From Cephalotus follicularis (taxonomy: Eukaryota > Streptophyta > Magnoliopsida > Oxalidales > Cephalotaceae), in contig BDDD01000346.1 of the NCBI GenBank assembly GCA_001972305.1, positions 431,448 to 495,447 on the forward strand: a stretch of DNA of 64,000 bases, written 5' to 3'. Within the stretch, counting starts at the first letter, position 1, and each line of letters starts with the position of its first letter. Below the pieces are notes generated by a model that was not told where the DNA came from, made no database searches, and saw nothing but the letters and a program-made list of their open reading frames with translations. Position numbers and translations under genes: made by a program. Of the stretch, positions 34,870-46,245 are shown in pieces.

Positions 34870-35405
34870 CCCCTACAGGCAGTGCCCGAAAACAGCAGAA
34901 ATCACACATGCTCAATCCACATTAAACCAATCAAACCACAAAGCACTATCACCACAACACCCATTCATGCTTTTATCACAATATAACACATGCATTTCAC
35001 TCATGAACATCATTATAAATGACTTTAAATCACAATTATAGCTTTCCCCTACCTTAGAACTCCAAGTTAGGAGTTGCAATCCACCTCTTTAAGTCCCGGA
35101 TCCGAGTTCCTTGCACTACCAAATCCGTCCAGCAGCCTCCACTGGTCCGGTTCCTCCACTGCCCAAGCCTCCAAGTCCACGGTTCAACACGAAGCTCCGT
35201 ATCTCCACAACACACACACACTTTCACTCCATTTTCTCTACTCCCAAACACTCTTGAATCCACTGAGAGAGATGGAGATTTGAGAAGGGAAGCTTGTGTT
35301 TTTATGGAGGAAACCCGGCCCCTCTCCTGCCTTATGTCCAAATAAACCAAAACTCCCACTTTTGTCACTTTAAGGCTGACAGCACGTGGGTTGTCTGGCG
35401 CCTGG

Positions 35406-35537
35406 CAGTCGGCTGCCATGACTTGGCAGTCGACTGTTTCTGCAAACACTCCCACCAGCCGGCTGCTCCCTCACAGTAGTTGGCTGTCGCCTTCACCAGG
35501 GGAGTCCAGTCAGCTGCCTCCCTGTGGCAGTCGGCTG
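35406..35537. repeat. phased CAGTCGGCTG array of LTR E, promoter-side cluster
   Basis: Sites start at 35406, 35427, 35456, 35477, 35507 and 35528, i.e. pairs 21 bp apart with 29-30 bp between pairs. This is the same pairwise layout as the first cluster of family A LTRs. Confidence 0.85.
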
Positions 35538-35799
35538 CCCCGTGTACAAAAACACACCAACACACTTTTTCTTGCAACTTTCAACACCCCAAAGGGGAAA
35601 AACACGATCCCCATTAACTCAACGTGTAAAATCACATTAGAAATGCAACATTACACCTTAACGAAAACCCCGGGCGTTACAAGTTGCCATAGCTGTTCAA
35701 AGAGATAAAATGATTACACATAGTAGAGGTTGATTATGGAAATCATCCCCATTGGAAACTAGTGTAAATTTGTACGATTAGCCAAAACAGTACACTAAA

Positions 35800-35976
35800 G
35801 CGTCGATAGTTGCGACCAAGCGTTGCCGCTTATCTCCAAAGTGACGCCGCTTATCTCCAAAGTGTCAATGGTATGCCTAAAGCGTCGCTAGTGTTCATTC
35901 CCTAAGCGTCGATGTAATTGGCTAAGGTGTCGACATTTATGCCTTAAGCGTCGACGGTTCTTTACTAAGCATCGGC
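35800..35976. repeat. phased GCGTCGAC array of B2, first cluster
   Basis: Nine sites start at 35800, 35820, 35841, 35862, 35882, 35906, 35927, 35948 and 35969: spacing 20, 21, 21, 20, 24, 21, 21, 21. Several are mutated (GCGTTGCC, GTGTCAAT), but the spacing is kept. Confidence 0.87.
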
Positions 35977-36725
35977 GCTTTATGACGAACAGGCAATTTA
36001 CAACAGTAGCAATTAAAACAGAGCATGCATAATCTCAGTTCAATTCCAATCCAGTTCAACATATAATCATATACAAATTATCACCATACGATATACATGT
36101 TATATGTTCGAAAACAGGTCAAAAACCCCTACCTCAATCGCTTATCCCAGAATCAATTGAATGATTCTTCTCTCTAAGTCCAATGTTCTTCAATTTCAAC
36201 AATCTCCAATAATCTCAAAATTCAATCTATGTTTGCATGAACACAGAAGATATAGAAAACGAACTCAGCATGTATGCGTACTGATTAACTAAGATAACAT
36301 CAACTAAAACCGAACAGTAGCTTACCAGTGAAAATATAACATTCAAAACTCACTTTGCAACTCTAACTTCCAACATGCAATTCCAGAAATTGTCCAGAGC
36401 AATTCCTATCCTTTACAATGTTTCTAACACTAAAATTCACTCTCTCAACAACTGATATAAAGGTTCAATGCCCAGGAATTCGTCTGATTTTATTAACTCT
36501 AAATTCTAGCATTTTCTCTCTTCTCTCTCCATTTCTTTCTCTTTCTTGCTGCTTGCAGGTTTGTAGGCTTAGGACACATGCAAAACTCTAATCTCAGTTG
36601 GTGAGTAGCTGGTGACACGCATTGATGTGTTGTTGACACGTTTAAGACACCTGCCATGCAAGGAAATGTTTAGCGCCACAACTCTGTTCCATTCAACACG
36701 TATTCCACACCTGGCACCGCTCAAA

Positions 36726-36895
36726 GCGTCGTCGGTTTCTCCCTGGCGTCGTCGGTTAAGTCACCGCTCTGTCCAAGCCACGTACACTATTACATCTTTC
36801 CAATTGACACGTATTTAAACTTCAAAGTGTCGACGGTGTACCCAAGGCTTCGACGGTTAATCCAAAGCGTTGATGCCTTGGCATTGGGCGTCGAC
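36726..36895. repeat. phased GCGTCGAC array of B2, second cluster
   Basis: Sites start at 36726, 36746, 36827, 36847, 36867 and 36888, spaced 20, 81 (about four units), 20, 20 and 21. Confidence 0.8.
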
Positions 36896-37048
36896 GGTTG
36901 GCGCCAAATTCGATTTTTAACCTCATTTAATCAACTTTCTTTTTATCTCAGTTAAGCCTCTCAATTCAAACCACCAACAATTAGCTTAATAAAAGGGTAA
37001 TTAATGGTACAATATACATTGAATTAAAATTGCGAGTATTACAGGTAT

Positions 37049-37459
37049 TAAGTTTTTTTTTTATGTTAATGAGAAAGTGAAGGACTTTTTTTTAATGAAT
37101 AAAATAGATTTGGAATTGTTTGTATATTTATCTGCCTTTATCAATGTTTTTTTTTAATATTTATTGATTAACTAGTTCTTTGATTTATTCATGTTTTAAG
37201 TTTGGTGTCTTGAATGTTCTTTTCTGAGTTTTTTCCCCATTTACAAAAATTATAAATACTTATTCCATATATATAACATATGATATTTTATTACATTAAC
37301 ACAAATATTTTACATTACACAATAACAAAATGAAAAAGACAAATACAATCATTGTATTAAAAATTAAACATCTTAAATATTTAACACATGATTTTTTATT
37401 GCATTAACACAAATAATTTACATTACACGGAAAAGACAAATACATTCACTGATTCCTAT
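37049..37459. other. intron-like remnant of the cyclin-like fragment and 3' end of the MULE
   Basis: AT-rich DNA with long T runs and no coding sequence. A ~45-bp word (CATATGATATTTTATTACAT... and CACATGATTTTTTATTGCAT...) occurs twice as a direct repeat (about 37277 and 37384). The border between the former intron and the MULE end was not located; terminal inverted repeats of the MULE could not be identified by eye. Confidence 0.45.
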
Positions 37460-38087
37460 TTAGACACACCTCCGATTGTGTCCTAAATTGTGGCAAAGAT
37501 CACATGTCTGTTGTGTCCGAACACCCCCCCTAGAATCCATCTCATTGTGAAAACGGGTAGATCGAGGCCTGCCTTTCTTGTTTCTCCTCATTGTCGGATC
37601 CGGAACAAGAATCCGCCCATCATACGTTAGCCAAGTGGTTCTATTAGGTACTGAGTGAAAAGTAGGAGCCCATGTGTTCACATAATTTTGAATTGAATAC
37701 TGTTTGGCCACAAAAATGCTAGGATCAATATTATGCAAACTACAAATAGCAAGAACGTGCAAACACAGATAGTGATAGATCCTCCACTCGCTACAAGTAC
37801 ATGATCTTTCGCTTAAATCAACCACATGCGACTCTCGCATATTGGAATGGCCTCAGTAGTAGTTTGTCCTATGACTGACTTCAAAAACACCAGGCCTATC
37901 ATAGAACATCACAGCCTCATAACTACCGGAAAGCTGGCTCAATCCATGAAGTTTTGCATCTATCGTTGGAGTGAATCCAGCTCTTGATGCCATAAGGGCT
38001 TGACCGTCCTGTTGTCTGATAACAAAATAACTATTTGACCTGTAGAAGCTTAGTTGCACTAATGCTGTAATGGGCAGACCGCGAGTA
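37460..38087 (-). pseudogene. MULE transposase, C-terminal part with SWIM zinc finger
   Basis: This is the C-terminal part of a Mutator-like (MuDR-type) transposase. It begins TRGLPITALVQLSFYR next to the F insertion and contains the SWIM zinc finger SCTCSEWRIYHYLCLHVLA (CxC...CxH). A TGA near 37850 replaces the Trp of the usual YYWGHSN, in the same frame on both sides. A zinc-knuckle-like CDLCHNLGHNRRC is at the end, just before the stop at 37460-37462. It belongs to the same gene as 43618-45102, which continues on the other side of element F. Confidence 0.85.
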
Positions 38088-40258
38088 CCCTTTGACATGG
38101 CCGGACCCAGCCCACTGGGATCCGTCACACCCATTACGAGGCTAAGCCTCCCATTAGAGACTCATCTCGTAGGTTCAGCAGAACAGAGTTTCAAAAATAG
38201 ATTTTTAAACAGGATGAATATAAAAAGGTTTAGCTAAAAACCATTTAATAAATAAAAGAATTTCTTCAAAAATTTGAAAATAATTCTAACTCTTAAATTT
38301 TTAAGAAAATCGGGCATGTAGTATCCGTTCATCAGACTATGCCCCCTGTAAGGAAAAACACAATTCATATAATGGGCTTAGCCCTTAGCAGACCATACTC
38401 TCGTAGGAAGAATTTCACACTTAAAATAGTAAACATGTATGGGTTGGGCTCCGCCTCAACCATATTATCAAAGTATGAAATATAAATAGGGCTCAACCCT
38501 TCAACAAACATACTATATCAAAACAATACTGCCATTCGTAGGTAGATTTCAATAACAGAATAGACAAAATAGGTTTGGGGCCCGCCCATCTAATAAAAAA
38601 CAGAAAACAATTTATCGGACTCAATCCGTCAACGAAATAAAGTTTTAAATACAAACAGTACAGAAAAAGAGCTCAGCTCATTAAACATTAAAGCAATAAA
38701 TGGAAATAAATGTATGAATCATGAATGTATTATGCAATCAATGGAATGCAGACAACAGAATCGGCAAGTATGCCCTCGTGGTCTCACCTCAGCTGACTGA
38801 CTGACTTCGGCTGACAAAACTTAGCAGACTAACCTATCATAACTGAAAACGGAGGGGATTAGTCCAGAGGACTAATGAGATGGAACAAAAGACTCGAACA
38901 GTGTTTTGCTAGCAATAAATTGTATTTTTGCAGAAATTTTATAACCAGAAGTATAAAAAAAATTAAACAGAATTTCAGAAACAGAATGAAAATCCAAAAT
39001 CCGATTTAGAAAACAAATTATAAAATAGAAATTAACAGAATCAGCAGAACATCATATTTTTATCATAAAAAAATTATAAAACAAAAGTTAACAGAATCAG
39101 CAGAAAGTCAGATCATTTTCTTAAAACAGACTTAAATCATCATAAACTCAAATATATGTAGGATTTAACAGAGTTTAAAACAAAATAAATATATAACAAT
39201 GCAAAGGGTCTGCGAGGTAAGGTTGACGACTGGGTCCCGTCGAGCTGAACGTCTAGCAGAAAATAGTGGCAATGACACCGTCGTGTCAAAGCATCAGCAG
39301 AAAGTCTACAGTGTAGACAGTGCCTCTCATGAGCAACAAATGTATAACTAATACAATACCGAGATCTCCAGTGCATCGAAACATATTTAAAACAGATTTC
39401 AAAGATACAGAAATCATCGATGCCTCAAAACAGATTTAAATAGATACATAAATCATTTTCTTATCAAATACAGATATAACTGCAAATAGCGTCATACTAT
39501 GACTATCAATATGCGAGCGTTTGAAAAACATTAAAAGAATGTATCAGACATTTTAAACTTAAACAGATTTTAGAAATGAACTAGATCTGAATTCGTTAAG
39601 ATACGAAAATAATTAAGTGAATACGTGTAAACCTTTAAGTCATTTAAAAGAATTTCAGAAATAAAGGGTTAAAGGAAAGCGTTTCACTCACAGAACAGAC
39701 GAACAAGTCCTACGACTTGTCGCCTCCATGGCCGACCTTAAAAGTAAGATCCTCTGTTATACGGATAACAGATAGATAGACAGATAGACAGATAACAGAC
39801 TATCATAACTCAAACACGACATAAAACCTAAACGCAGCCATGATTCCAACGTATACTCATTATCATGAATGCATATGGCAAAAACCAATAAAATTCCATT
39901 TAAACCTTAATTAAACACAATCCTAAAATCACTAAAGAAACTCCAAGTAGTTGTCCAAGTTATCCAATTTTGAATAAACTAAACAATTCAAGTTCTTATT
40001 ATTGCAGAAACAGATACGGAATTACAGAATTCAACGGAAAGCAGAATTAACGGAACAGAGTTCAGAGTTTACCAGAAACAGACGGAGCGGAGTTGTAATG
40101 TCCCGAATTTTCATTTAATGTATTATTGTAATTTCCATTGTAATAATACATCAAATCAATGAAGGTTATGGATTTCCAGCTTGTATTGTTAAATTTTGAG
40201 TAAATAGTGTTAAGAAATGTTGTGATGGGTTGAAATGGGGGGAAAAGGGGCGTTTAAA

Positions 40259-40497
40259 GCGTCGACGCCCAGAGGTAGCGTCAACGCCAAGAAGTAAAAG
40301 CCGCGTTTAAGGCTCTTTGCCTTAAAGCGTCGATGACAAGAGATAGCGTCGACGCCAAGAAGTAAAGCACCACGCTAAGGGTTCTTGCCCTAAAGCGTTG
40401 ATGCCAAAGAGATAAAGCGTTAACACTATTCATGGAACTTGTTAGCGCTAAGGAAGGATGGTCAACGGGTCGACGCCAAGAGGTAAACGTCGACACC
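40259..40497. repeat. phased GCGTCGACGC array of B3, first cluster
   Basis: Sites start at 40259, 40279, 40327, 40346, 40395, 40417, 40468 and near 40488, i.e. pairs about 20 bp apart with 48-51 bp between pairs. Many carry TCGA to TTGA or TCAA changes. Confidence 0.8.
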
Positions 40498-40678
40498 TAA
40501 ACATGACAACAGATGAAGCTAAAGCACTAACAGAAGACGCGTTAAAGACAGGTGTAGCCTATTGATCAGGCGCCTTATCACGCCAGAGGTAGTGTGTTAA
40601 GCATGTCGCCATTTCCCCAGGCCTGGAATGGCAGAATGAGAGAAAGGAGGGGACAGGTGTGTCAGGCAGGGAGTTGAG

Positions 40679-40683
<5 letters not shown>

Positions 40684-40719
<36 letters not shown>
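40684..40719. repeat. (GA)n microsatellite in B3
   Basis: An uninterrupted GA run of about 35 bp inside the LTR. Confidence 0.9.
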
Positions 40720-41237
40720 GCAACTCCTCCATAAACACACCTCTCATCTCTTCAACCTGTACCAAAAATGAAAAGAGAAAAGAGAAAGAAAACAGAGGAA
40801 GAGAGAAACGGGGGAAGGAAGGAGAAAGAGATAACCATATTCTCCATACTTGAACTCGGAGATAAAGGCTTGGAAGCTCGGACCGAGGTTGGAATCAAGC
40901 TTGGATTTGGAGTTACTGTACCAGACTTGGGAGCTCAAAGCGCCACGAGTCTGTGACTTTGAGGAAGTGGACTACGATTCCTAACTTGGAATTTGAGGTA
41001 GGGATTATATAACTGTGTTTTGAGTTCAAATATAGTATATGCTCATTTGATGAAATGCATAAATGGTGGATTGTGGGCTGTGAAATGTTGTGGTTTTCCA
41101 TTGATAGATAAACTATTATACATGTCCTGATCTGGAATGGAAATGGATTAAGTTACATGTGTTGTTATGCTTGATTTCACTGATATTAAGACATGGTTGG
41201 ATTTTTCAATGGAGAAGACGTGTTTTGGTTCACTGAA

Positions 41238-41440
41238 CCGTCGATGCTTAGAGGACAAGCGTCGACACCTTGGCATGTTACTCAAGGAAAGAGACGCTTA
41301 AAGCGTCGACGCTAAGAAGTAAGTGTTGATGCCTAAGGTTCCTACCTTAAAGCATCAACGCCAAGAGGCAAAGCGTCGACCCCTAAGGTTCCTACCTTAA
41401 AGCGTTGACGCCAAGAGGTAAAACGCCGACGCTTAAAAGT
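41238..41440. repeat. phased GCGTCGACGC array of B3, second cluster
   Basis: Sites start at 41238, 41259, 41303, 41323, 41352, 41373, 41402 and 41423. Pairs are spaced 21, 20, 21 and 21, with 29 bp between the last three pairs. Confidence 0.82.
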
Positions 41441-42208
41441 CTTCCATACACGTTGACGCCTAGAGTATGCGTTAACGCCTAAGAGGGCTGCCATAAACGT
41501 TGATGCCTATAGGGTATGTGTTGACGCCAAAAGAGTCTGTTTGCATTTTGAGCATATGATTGCCTGCATATTACTGTGGATTGATTGTCATTGATTCTAA
41601 AAGTGTTTTATCATTCTAGAAACAGTGCATACTTGATTTTTTTTTATAAATCATTATTTTACATGGAAATATTATAGTTCAAAAGATTGAGATACGGTTT
41701 CAAAGAATGATTATTCATTTTGAACAAATGTGTTATTTCAAGTATTTTATAACTTATAAACTGCTTGAAACGGATTGATTGTTGGATTGTGATTTGGATT
41801 GATGCCTTTTTAGTCACGGTGGTGGAGGTTGTCACTGATGGCTAACGGCGGGTTAGGCTCTAGGGGCCAGGAGATGGCTAGGGACACCCATACTGGTTAC
41901 TTGGCCTAGTGCGAGTAACAATGGATTGATTTCCTTGTTTTGAGTCGGCCAGAGATGGGGCTGAAGTAGGAGTACAATATCGGTGCTAGGAGATGGCGAT
42001 GCGCTTCGTACGTACAGATGGATTGATTGGTGCTTTGTGACACGATTGATGGATTGTATTGATATAGCCACTTGGCATATATATATATATATATATATAT
42101 ATTTCAAAATAAACTGTCATGCATGATTACATGCATATTTTCCTACTTAGCCGAGTGAGAACAAAGGCTAATACCTACAATTTCATATTAACGAAGTGAA
42201 GTGGAGAC

Positions 42209-42246
<38 letters not shown>

Positions 42247-43617
42247 TTTTATATATTACGTGTTGCATCATGATGTATTCATTTCATGACATTTGTTATC
42301 GTTGACCCCGAAGTACTTTTATATCTTTCCTACTTAGCTAGTGGAATCGGCTAACCCTATCAAATTACAGATTGATGCAATGGGATCGGTATTACTTAAG
42401 CTTGGGGGACCGAAGAGAAGATAGAATTGTCTTTCTTTTGGAGTAATGTTAAATTGTTTAATGTATTAATGGATATTAGTTCATGCTCCGTTTGAGGGCG
42501 ATTAACGATGGTTATATTGTATTGTTATTAAACATTTGGTAACATGTAGTATGGGTTGCATGCTACGTTACTTTAAATTCAGCTTATATTTAAATGCTTC
42601 CGCAAGAATTTATATGTTTGGAAAGTTTAAAATTTTCCTCGATTTCATTTAAGCTGGATATATGTTAATTGCCATGACCTTCGGGTTGTATATGGAAATG
42701 GGGTGTGATAGGAATACAGAGCCGGAATCATTGAGCGGAACTGGAACGGAACACCTTTATGGGGAAAACAGATTCAGAGTGCTGGACGCGCGTCTGCAAA
42801 TCGGTGCATGAGGCTACTGGCGGTGGGCTCACGCGCCGCCACTGATTGGTGCGTCGGAGGTCGGGGATCATGGATCTAAGACCCGTTGGTCACAGCACCG
42901 CCGCATCTGGCCGGAACGAGCGCATTTGACCGAGGCTATCTTCGCCAGTGAATTAAGCTGTTGGCGTTGTCATGGGTCGGGGCTGGTCATGTTTGACTCG
43001 CCTTGACGCCAGGATGCCGGATCTGGGCTCACCTTGTCGTGATTGTCGCCGGAGATGAAGATTCAATGTACGACAGAGGTGGGGAGAGAGAAACTGCTGG
43101 TCGCGCACACCGGGGCCGTTGCCAGTGCCGGGGTGGTGTCTTGTGCGCTCGGGAGGCCACAGTGGTCTTGTCGACGCCTCACCGGCGTCACTTCAACAGT
43201 GACCCGTCGGCAGAGAGAGGAGAGAGAAAAGAGAACGAGAGAGAGGGAGAAGAAAGAGAGAGAGAGAGAGAAAAAATGTAACAATGGCATATTCCTTTAT
43301 ACTCATTAAAATGGATTGGGTTTTTCTCCAGAATTTAACCGATACGAATAGAAATTTGGATGTTTAGGACGTAGCACTTGGCTTATTTTCCAAATTTAGC
43401 AACAATTTCAGTAAAACATCATTTAATTTTAAAACAAGGAAAATTTTACTTGTTATACCGATTAACCATCGGAATAAAATCACACTGATAAAAATTTGTT
43501 AATGTCGTGATGCATATGTCACAAATGCCAGAAAAATAGACTAACCGCTAGCTAGACAGACAGAACGTCACGTAGTCTCACAGACACAGACTACTAGGAC
43601 ATGGATGTCACACCCTT

Positions 43618-44352
43618 CAAGACACCATTAAAAATCTCGACCATATTTGTTGTCATGTCTCCCCATCTTCTTCCTTGATCATATAGCAAAGTCCATTTGT
43701 CAAGAGAAATATTGTTAAGCCACCGGGCAACACGCCCTTCTTCAACATCCTCAATCTTCTCCCATTGGCTATCGAATTATCTTTGTTGAGTTGCTAAAGC
43801 CATTGAATAGACCGTGGTTTTCAACGCCTTGTTCTTGAACATCGTGTTAAAATTACTAGCCAAGTGTCTCACACAGAATCGATGATATGCATATGATTCT
43901 TGCCATCCTAAGTACTCATCTCGCATGGCATTTATGATCCCAATATGTCTATCAGAAATGACAGTCAAACCATGCCTATTGGTAACCCTCTGTCGTAAGT
44001 TAGCCATAAACCAAGTCCAAGTGTCATTCGATTCACCTTCCGTGATAGCGAAAGCCAATGGGAGTAACTGTCTATTCCCATCAATACCAACAGCAATGAG
44101 CAATTTTCCTTTGTACTTCCCATATAGATGGGTGTCATCGACACATATAACTGGTCTGCAATATTTGAAAGCCTCGATGGCAGCACCGAATGCCCAAAAA
44201 ACCTGTTGGAAAACTTGTACTCCTGGTTTGCCTGACTCTGTCTTGTGCCATACTACAATGCTACCAGGATTAGAAGCTTCCATCGTAGCCATCCACTCGG
44301 GCAAAAGTCTATACGATGCATCCCAGTTACCAAATAAATCGGTCATGGCCAA
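43618..44352 (-). pseudogene. MULE transposase, catalytic (DDE) part
   Basis: The sequence CVDDTHLYGKYKGKLLIAVG, FAITEGESNDTWTWF and TVISDRHIGIINAM is the core of the MULE transposase domain; the Asp residues of VDDTH and ISDRH are the first two catalytic positions. Downstream, RWGDMTTNMVEIFN leads directly to the F insertion, and the protein continues at 38087 after it. A stop lies near 43777 and another near 44350. The enzyme would cut and join the ends of Mutator-type elements. Confidence 0.85.
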
Positions 44353-45102
44353 CTATTTTTCGAGCCAGGCTTTCTTATATGAAATCGTGTAATGATATCG
44401 TTGCTTAATCGTTGCAATAATCACAGCGATGTTAATGTTCAGTTGTGATCTAATGATTTCCCTCAATTCATCAGCCACAAAACGAGAATTTATCTGTCTG
44501 TGATCCCTTGTAGTGTACGAATTAAAACAGGTGTGCGGACCCTATAAATTCGAAATCCTCCAAAAATTGTGGCCTTGAGGTAATGTTGTTGTGAGTTTCG
44601 AGGTGCAAGAACTTCCCTCTTTATATTGTAATCTCCACTGACCATGATCAGAATGCAAGACTTTATATTCAGCATGGACACCCACCTGGTGCACCTTCAC
44701 CGCATGCACTAACTCCTCCCAACTTGCAAATTGTGCACCAACAAATAAATTTCTACCTTATATCTGGAGTTGCACTTGCTGTTGCACCCACTGACTGGAC
44801 ACCATACCGCTTGCGCAATCAACATTTTCAAATTCATGAGAAATGTTCCCCTGAAATGTCGATGATGGCCTGGCCCCCATACTTTCATAAAATTGGGATG
44901 AATAAACAGGAGACTGCTCAATGTTCATGAACCCCTGCTCATCAACATCCTTATTCTCTAGCATTACGTCAACGTCTTCATCATCGTCATCCTCATAACG
45001 AAGATCGTTATGACTGACTATTTCTGCACTAAGAGCGTATAGATCCTCGCTATAAAGCATAGAAGAAATAGCATCCAAGTTTATTGAATTTGAATTCATA
45101 TC
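44353..45102 (-). pseudogene. MULE transposase, N-terminal part (degenerate)
   Basis: Starting at 45102 (MNSNSINLDAISS), an acidic N-terminal region (EDDDDEDVDVMLENKDVDEQ) runs to a stop at 44758. Further pieces in shifting frames (44390-44690) show the MuDR N-terminal DNA-binding region, for example VADELREIIRSQ near 44460. Several frameshifts separate the pieces, so the gene is dead apart from the F insertion. Confidence 0.65.
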
Positions 45103-46245
45103 GCTTTGAAAACACATCACAAATATATTATAAATAACTGTGTCAAATATCAATTAACAAAACATAATTAACTCATGTGTTAAAATATATCAAATTCAAA
45201 CAACAAACAAAAACACTTTGAACAATTAAAATATTCAATGAAATTCAACCGCATTTTAGGATTTTTTTTCTTGATTAATCATGTTTCCCCTCAGTCACTA
45301 ACAACATATTCTACAAATCTAATACTGGATTGAAAAAGACATTCCACATATTATATTTTAACATTATATATTTTTGCTCGATAGCATATACAATAAATTT
45401 GATGCTTGTAGAAGTAATAATAATACTTCTTCACTAATGCTTGTAGAATTAATAATAATAATAATTAAATGTGAAAAAACACATTTAATAATCAATAATT
45501 AAAAAAATAGTAGATGTTCAAATCTGAAAAAATAATAATAATTAAATAATACATCAAATTAATTAATTGAAAATTATCAATTATAAATACCCTAACTGAT
45601 TAAATTAAAAAATTAAAAAAATAAAAACCTTCTAACTTTATCAATGCAATGATAATGGTAGATAGTGATACTTTTTTTATTCACAGGTATTGAATCTCGG
45701 TGTAAGAGAGAGAATGAGATAAAGAGAAGCTACACTAGAGCGAACAAATACGAGAGAGATACCGAAGTCCGAAGCCTACAAATGAGAGAGAGAGAGAGAG
45801 AGACCAAAATTCTGAGAGAGATACCAAAATTTTGAGAAAAAACTGCTGGGCATATATGCATTTATATAACATTTTTTTACCTAATTTTTCATCTAATTTT
45901 CCTATCTAACATTTCTAACTAAATTTTATTTATAATATATATATATATATATATATAACTGCTAGCTTAAGTTGGCGGTTCTAAGCAGAAAACAATTTTT
46001 TTTTTAAAGTTAAGTTCGGTTTAAAAGTTAGGTTTGGAGTGGTATATTGAGAAATAGCTTGGCAAAAGTGATATATGCGCAATAAATGGCGCTGAAAGTG
46101 TTAAATAGGAAAAATAAACACGATTAAATTTTACGTAATACCATTAAATGCATGTTAGTCTGACGCACACTCACGCGATTGATGTTGTCATCTCAGAACA
46201 AACCCATGAGGATACACGTATTTTCACTTTGACGTGGACGTTAGA
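45103..46245. other. AT-rich DNA upstream of the MULE transposase
   Basis: No gene recognised. It is very AT-rich with a GA microsatellite (45786-45804) and a TA run (45938-45957). It should hold the MULE 5' end and its terminal repeat, which I could not identify. Confidence 0.5.

Larger units (their letters stand above)
32658..35681 (-). mobile_element. solo LTR E (minus strand), inserted in B2
   Basis: The plus strand begins TGTCACACCCCG at 32658 and ends CGGGCGTTACA at 35681, with the perfect duplication AGTTG (32653-32657 and 35682-35686). It is 3024 bp. On the minus strand it starts TGTAACGCCCGGGG. Near its 3' end it holds a short tandem repeat with GCACGGCGGCTAAGTACCAA (33420-33590). 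It carries the largest palindrome array of the window (34311-34869). Confidence 0.86.
31490..37043 (-). mobile_element. solo LTR B2 (minus strand), inserted in the cyclin-like fragment, with E nested inside
   Basis: The plus strand begins TGTCACACCCCG at 31490 and ends GCGAGTATTACA at 37043, flanked by GGTAT on both sides (31485-31489 and 37044-37048). Without the nested E it is about 2.5 kb. No coding remnants are seen. It carries two GCGTCGAC arrays (35800-35976 and 36726-36895). Confidence 0.87.
40094..42710 (+). mobile_element. solo LTR B3 (plus strand), inserted in F
   Basis: It begins TGTAATGTCCCG at 40094 and ends GGGGTGTGATA at 42710 (TGACA in relatives). Flanks are GGAGT (40089-40093) and GGAAT (42711-42715), one mismatch. 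It is 2617 bp, with GCGTCGACGC arrays at 40259-40497 and 41238-41440, GA-repeats at 40684-40719 and TA-repeats at 42079-42102 and 42213-42242. It relates to B1 and B2. No protein remnant is visible. Confidence 0.82.
38093..43612 (-). mobile_element. LTR-like element F (minus strand) inserted in the MULE, with B3 nested inside
   Basis: Plus-strand ends are TGACATGGCC (38093) and GGATGTCACA (43612), flanked by a perfect 5-bp duplication CCCTT (38088-38092 and 43613-43617). On the minus strand it starts TGTGACATCC, like the other long LTRs. Without B3 it is about 2.9 kb. It contains no retrotransposon proteins, so it is a probable solo LTR of a further family. No regular palindrome array was seen in it. 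A GA-rich microsatellite lies near 43208-43274. Confidence 0.75.

Noticed and set aside
43003..43309. Open frames with Glu/Arg-rich ends
   Set aside because: They run through a GA-rich microsatellite in element F and have no relatives that I recognise.
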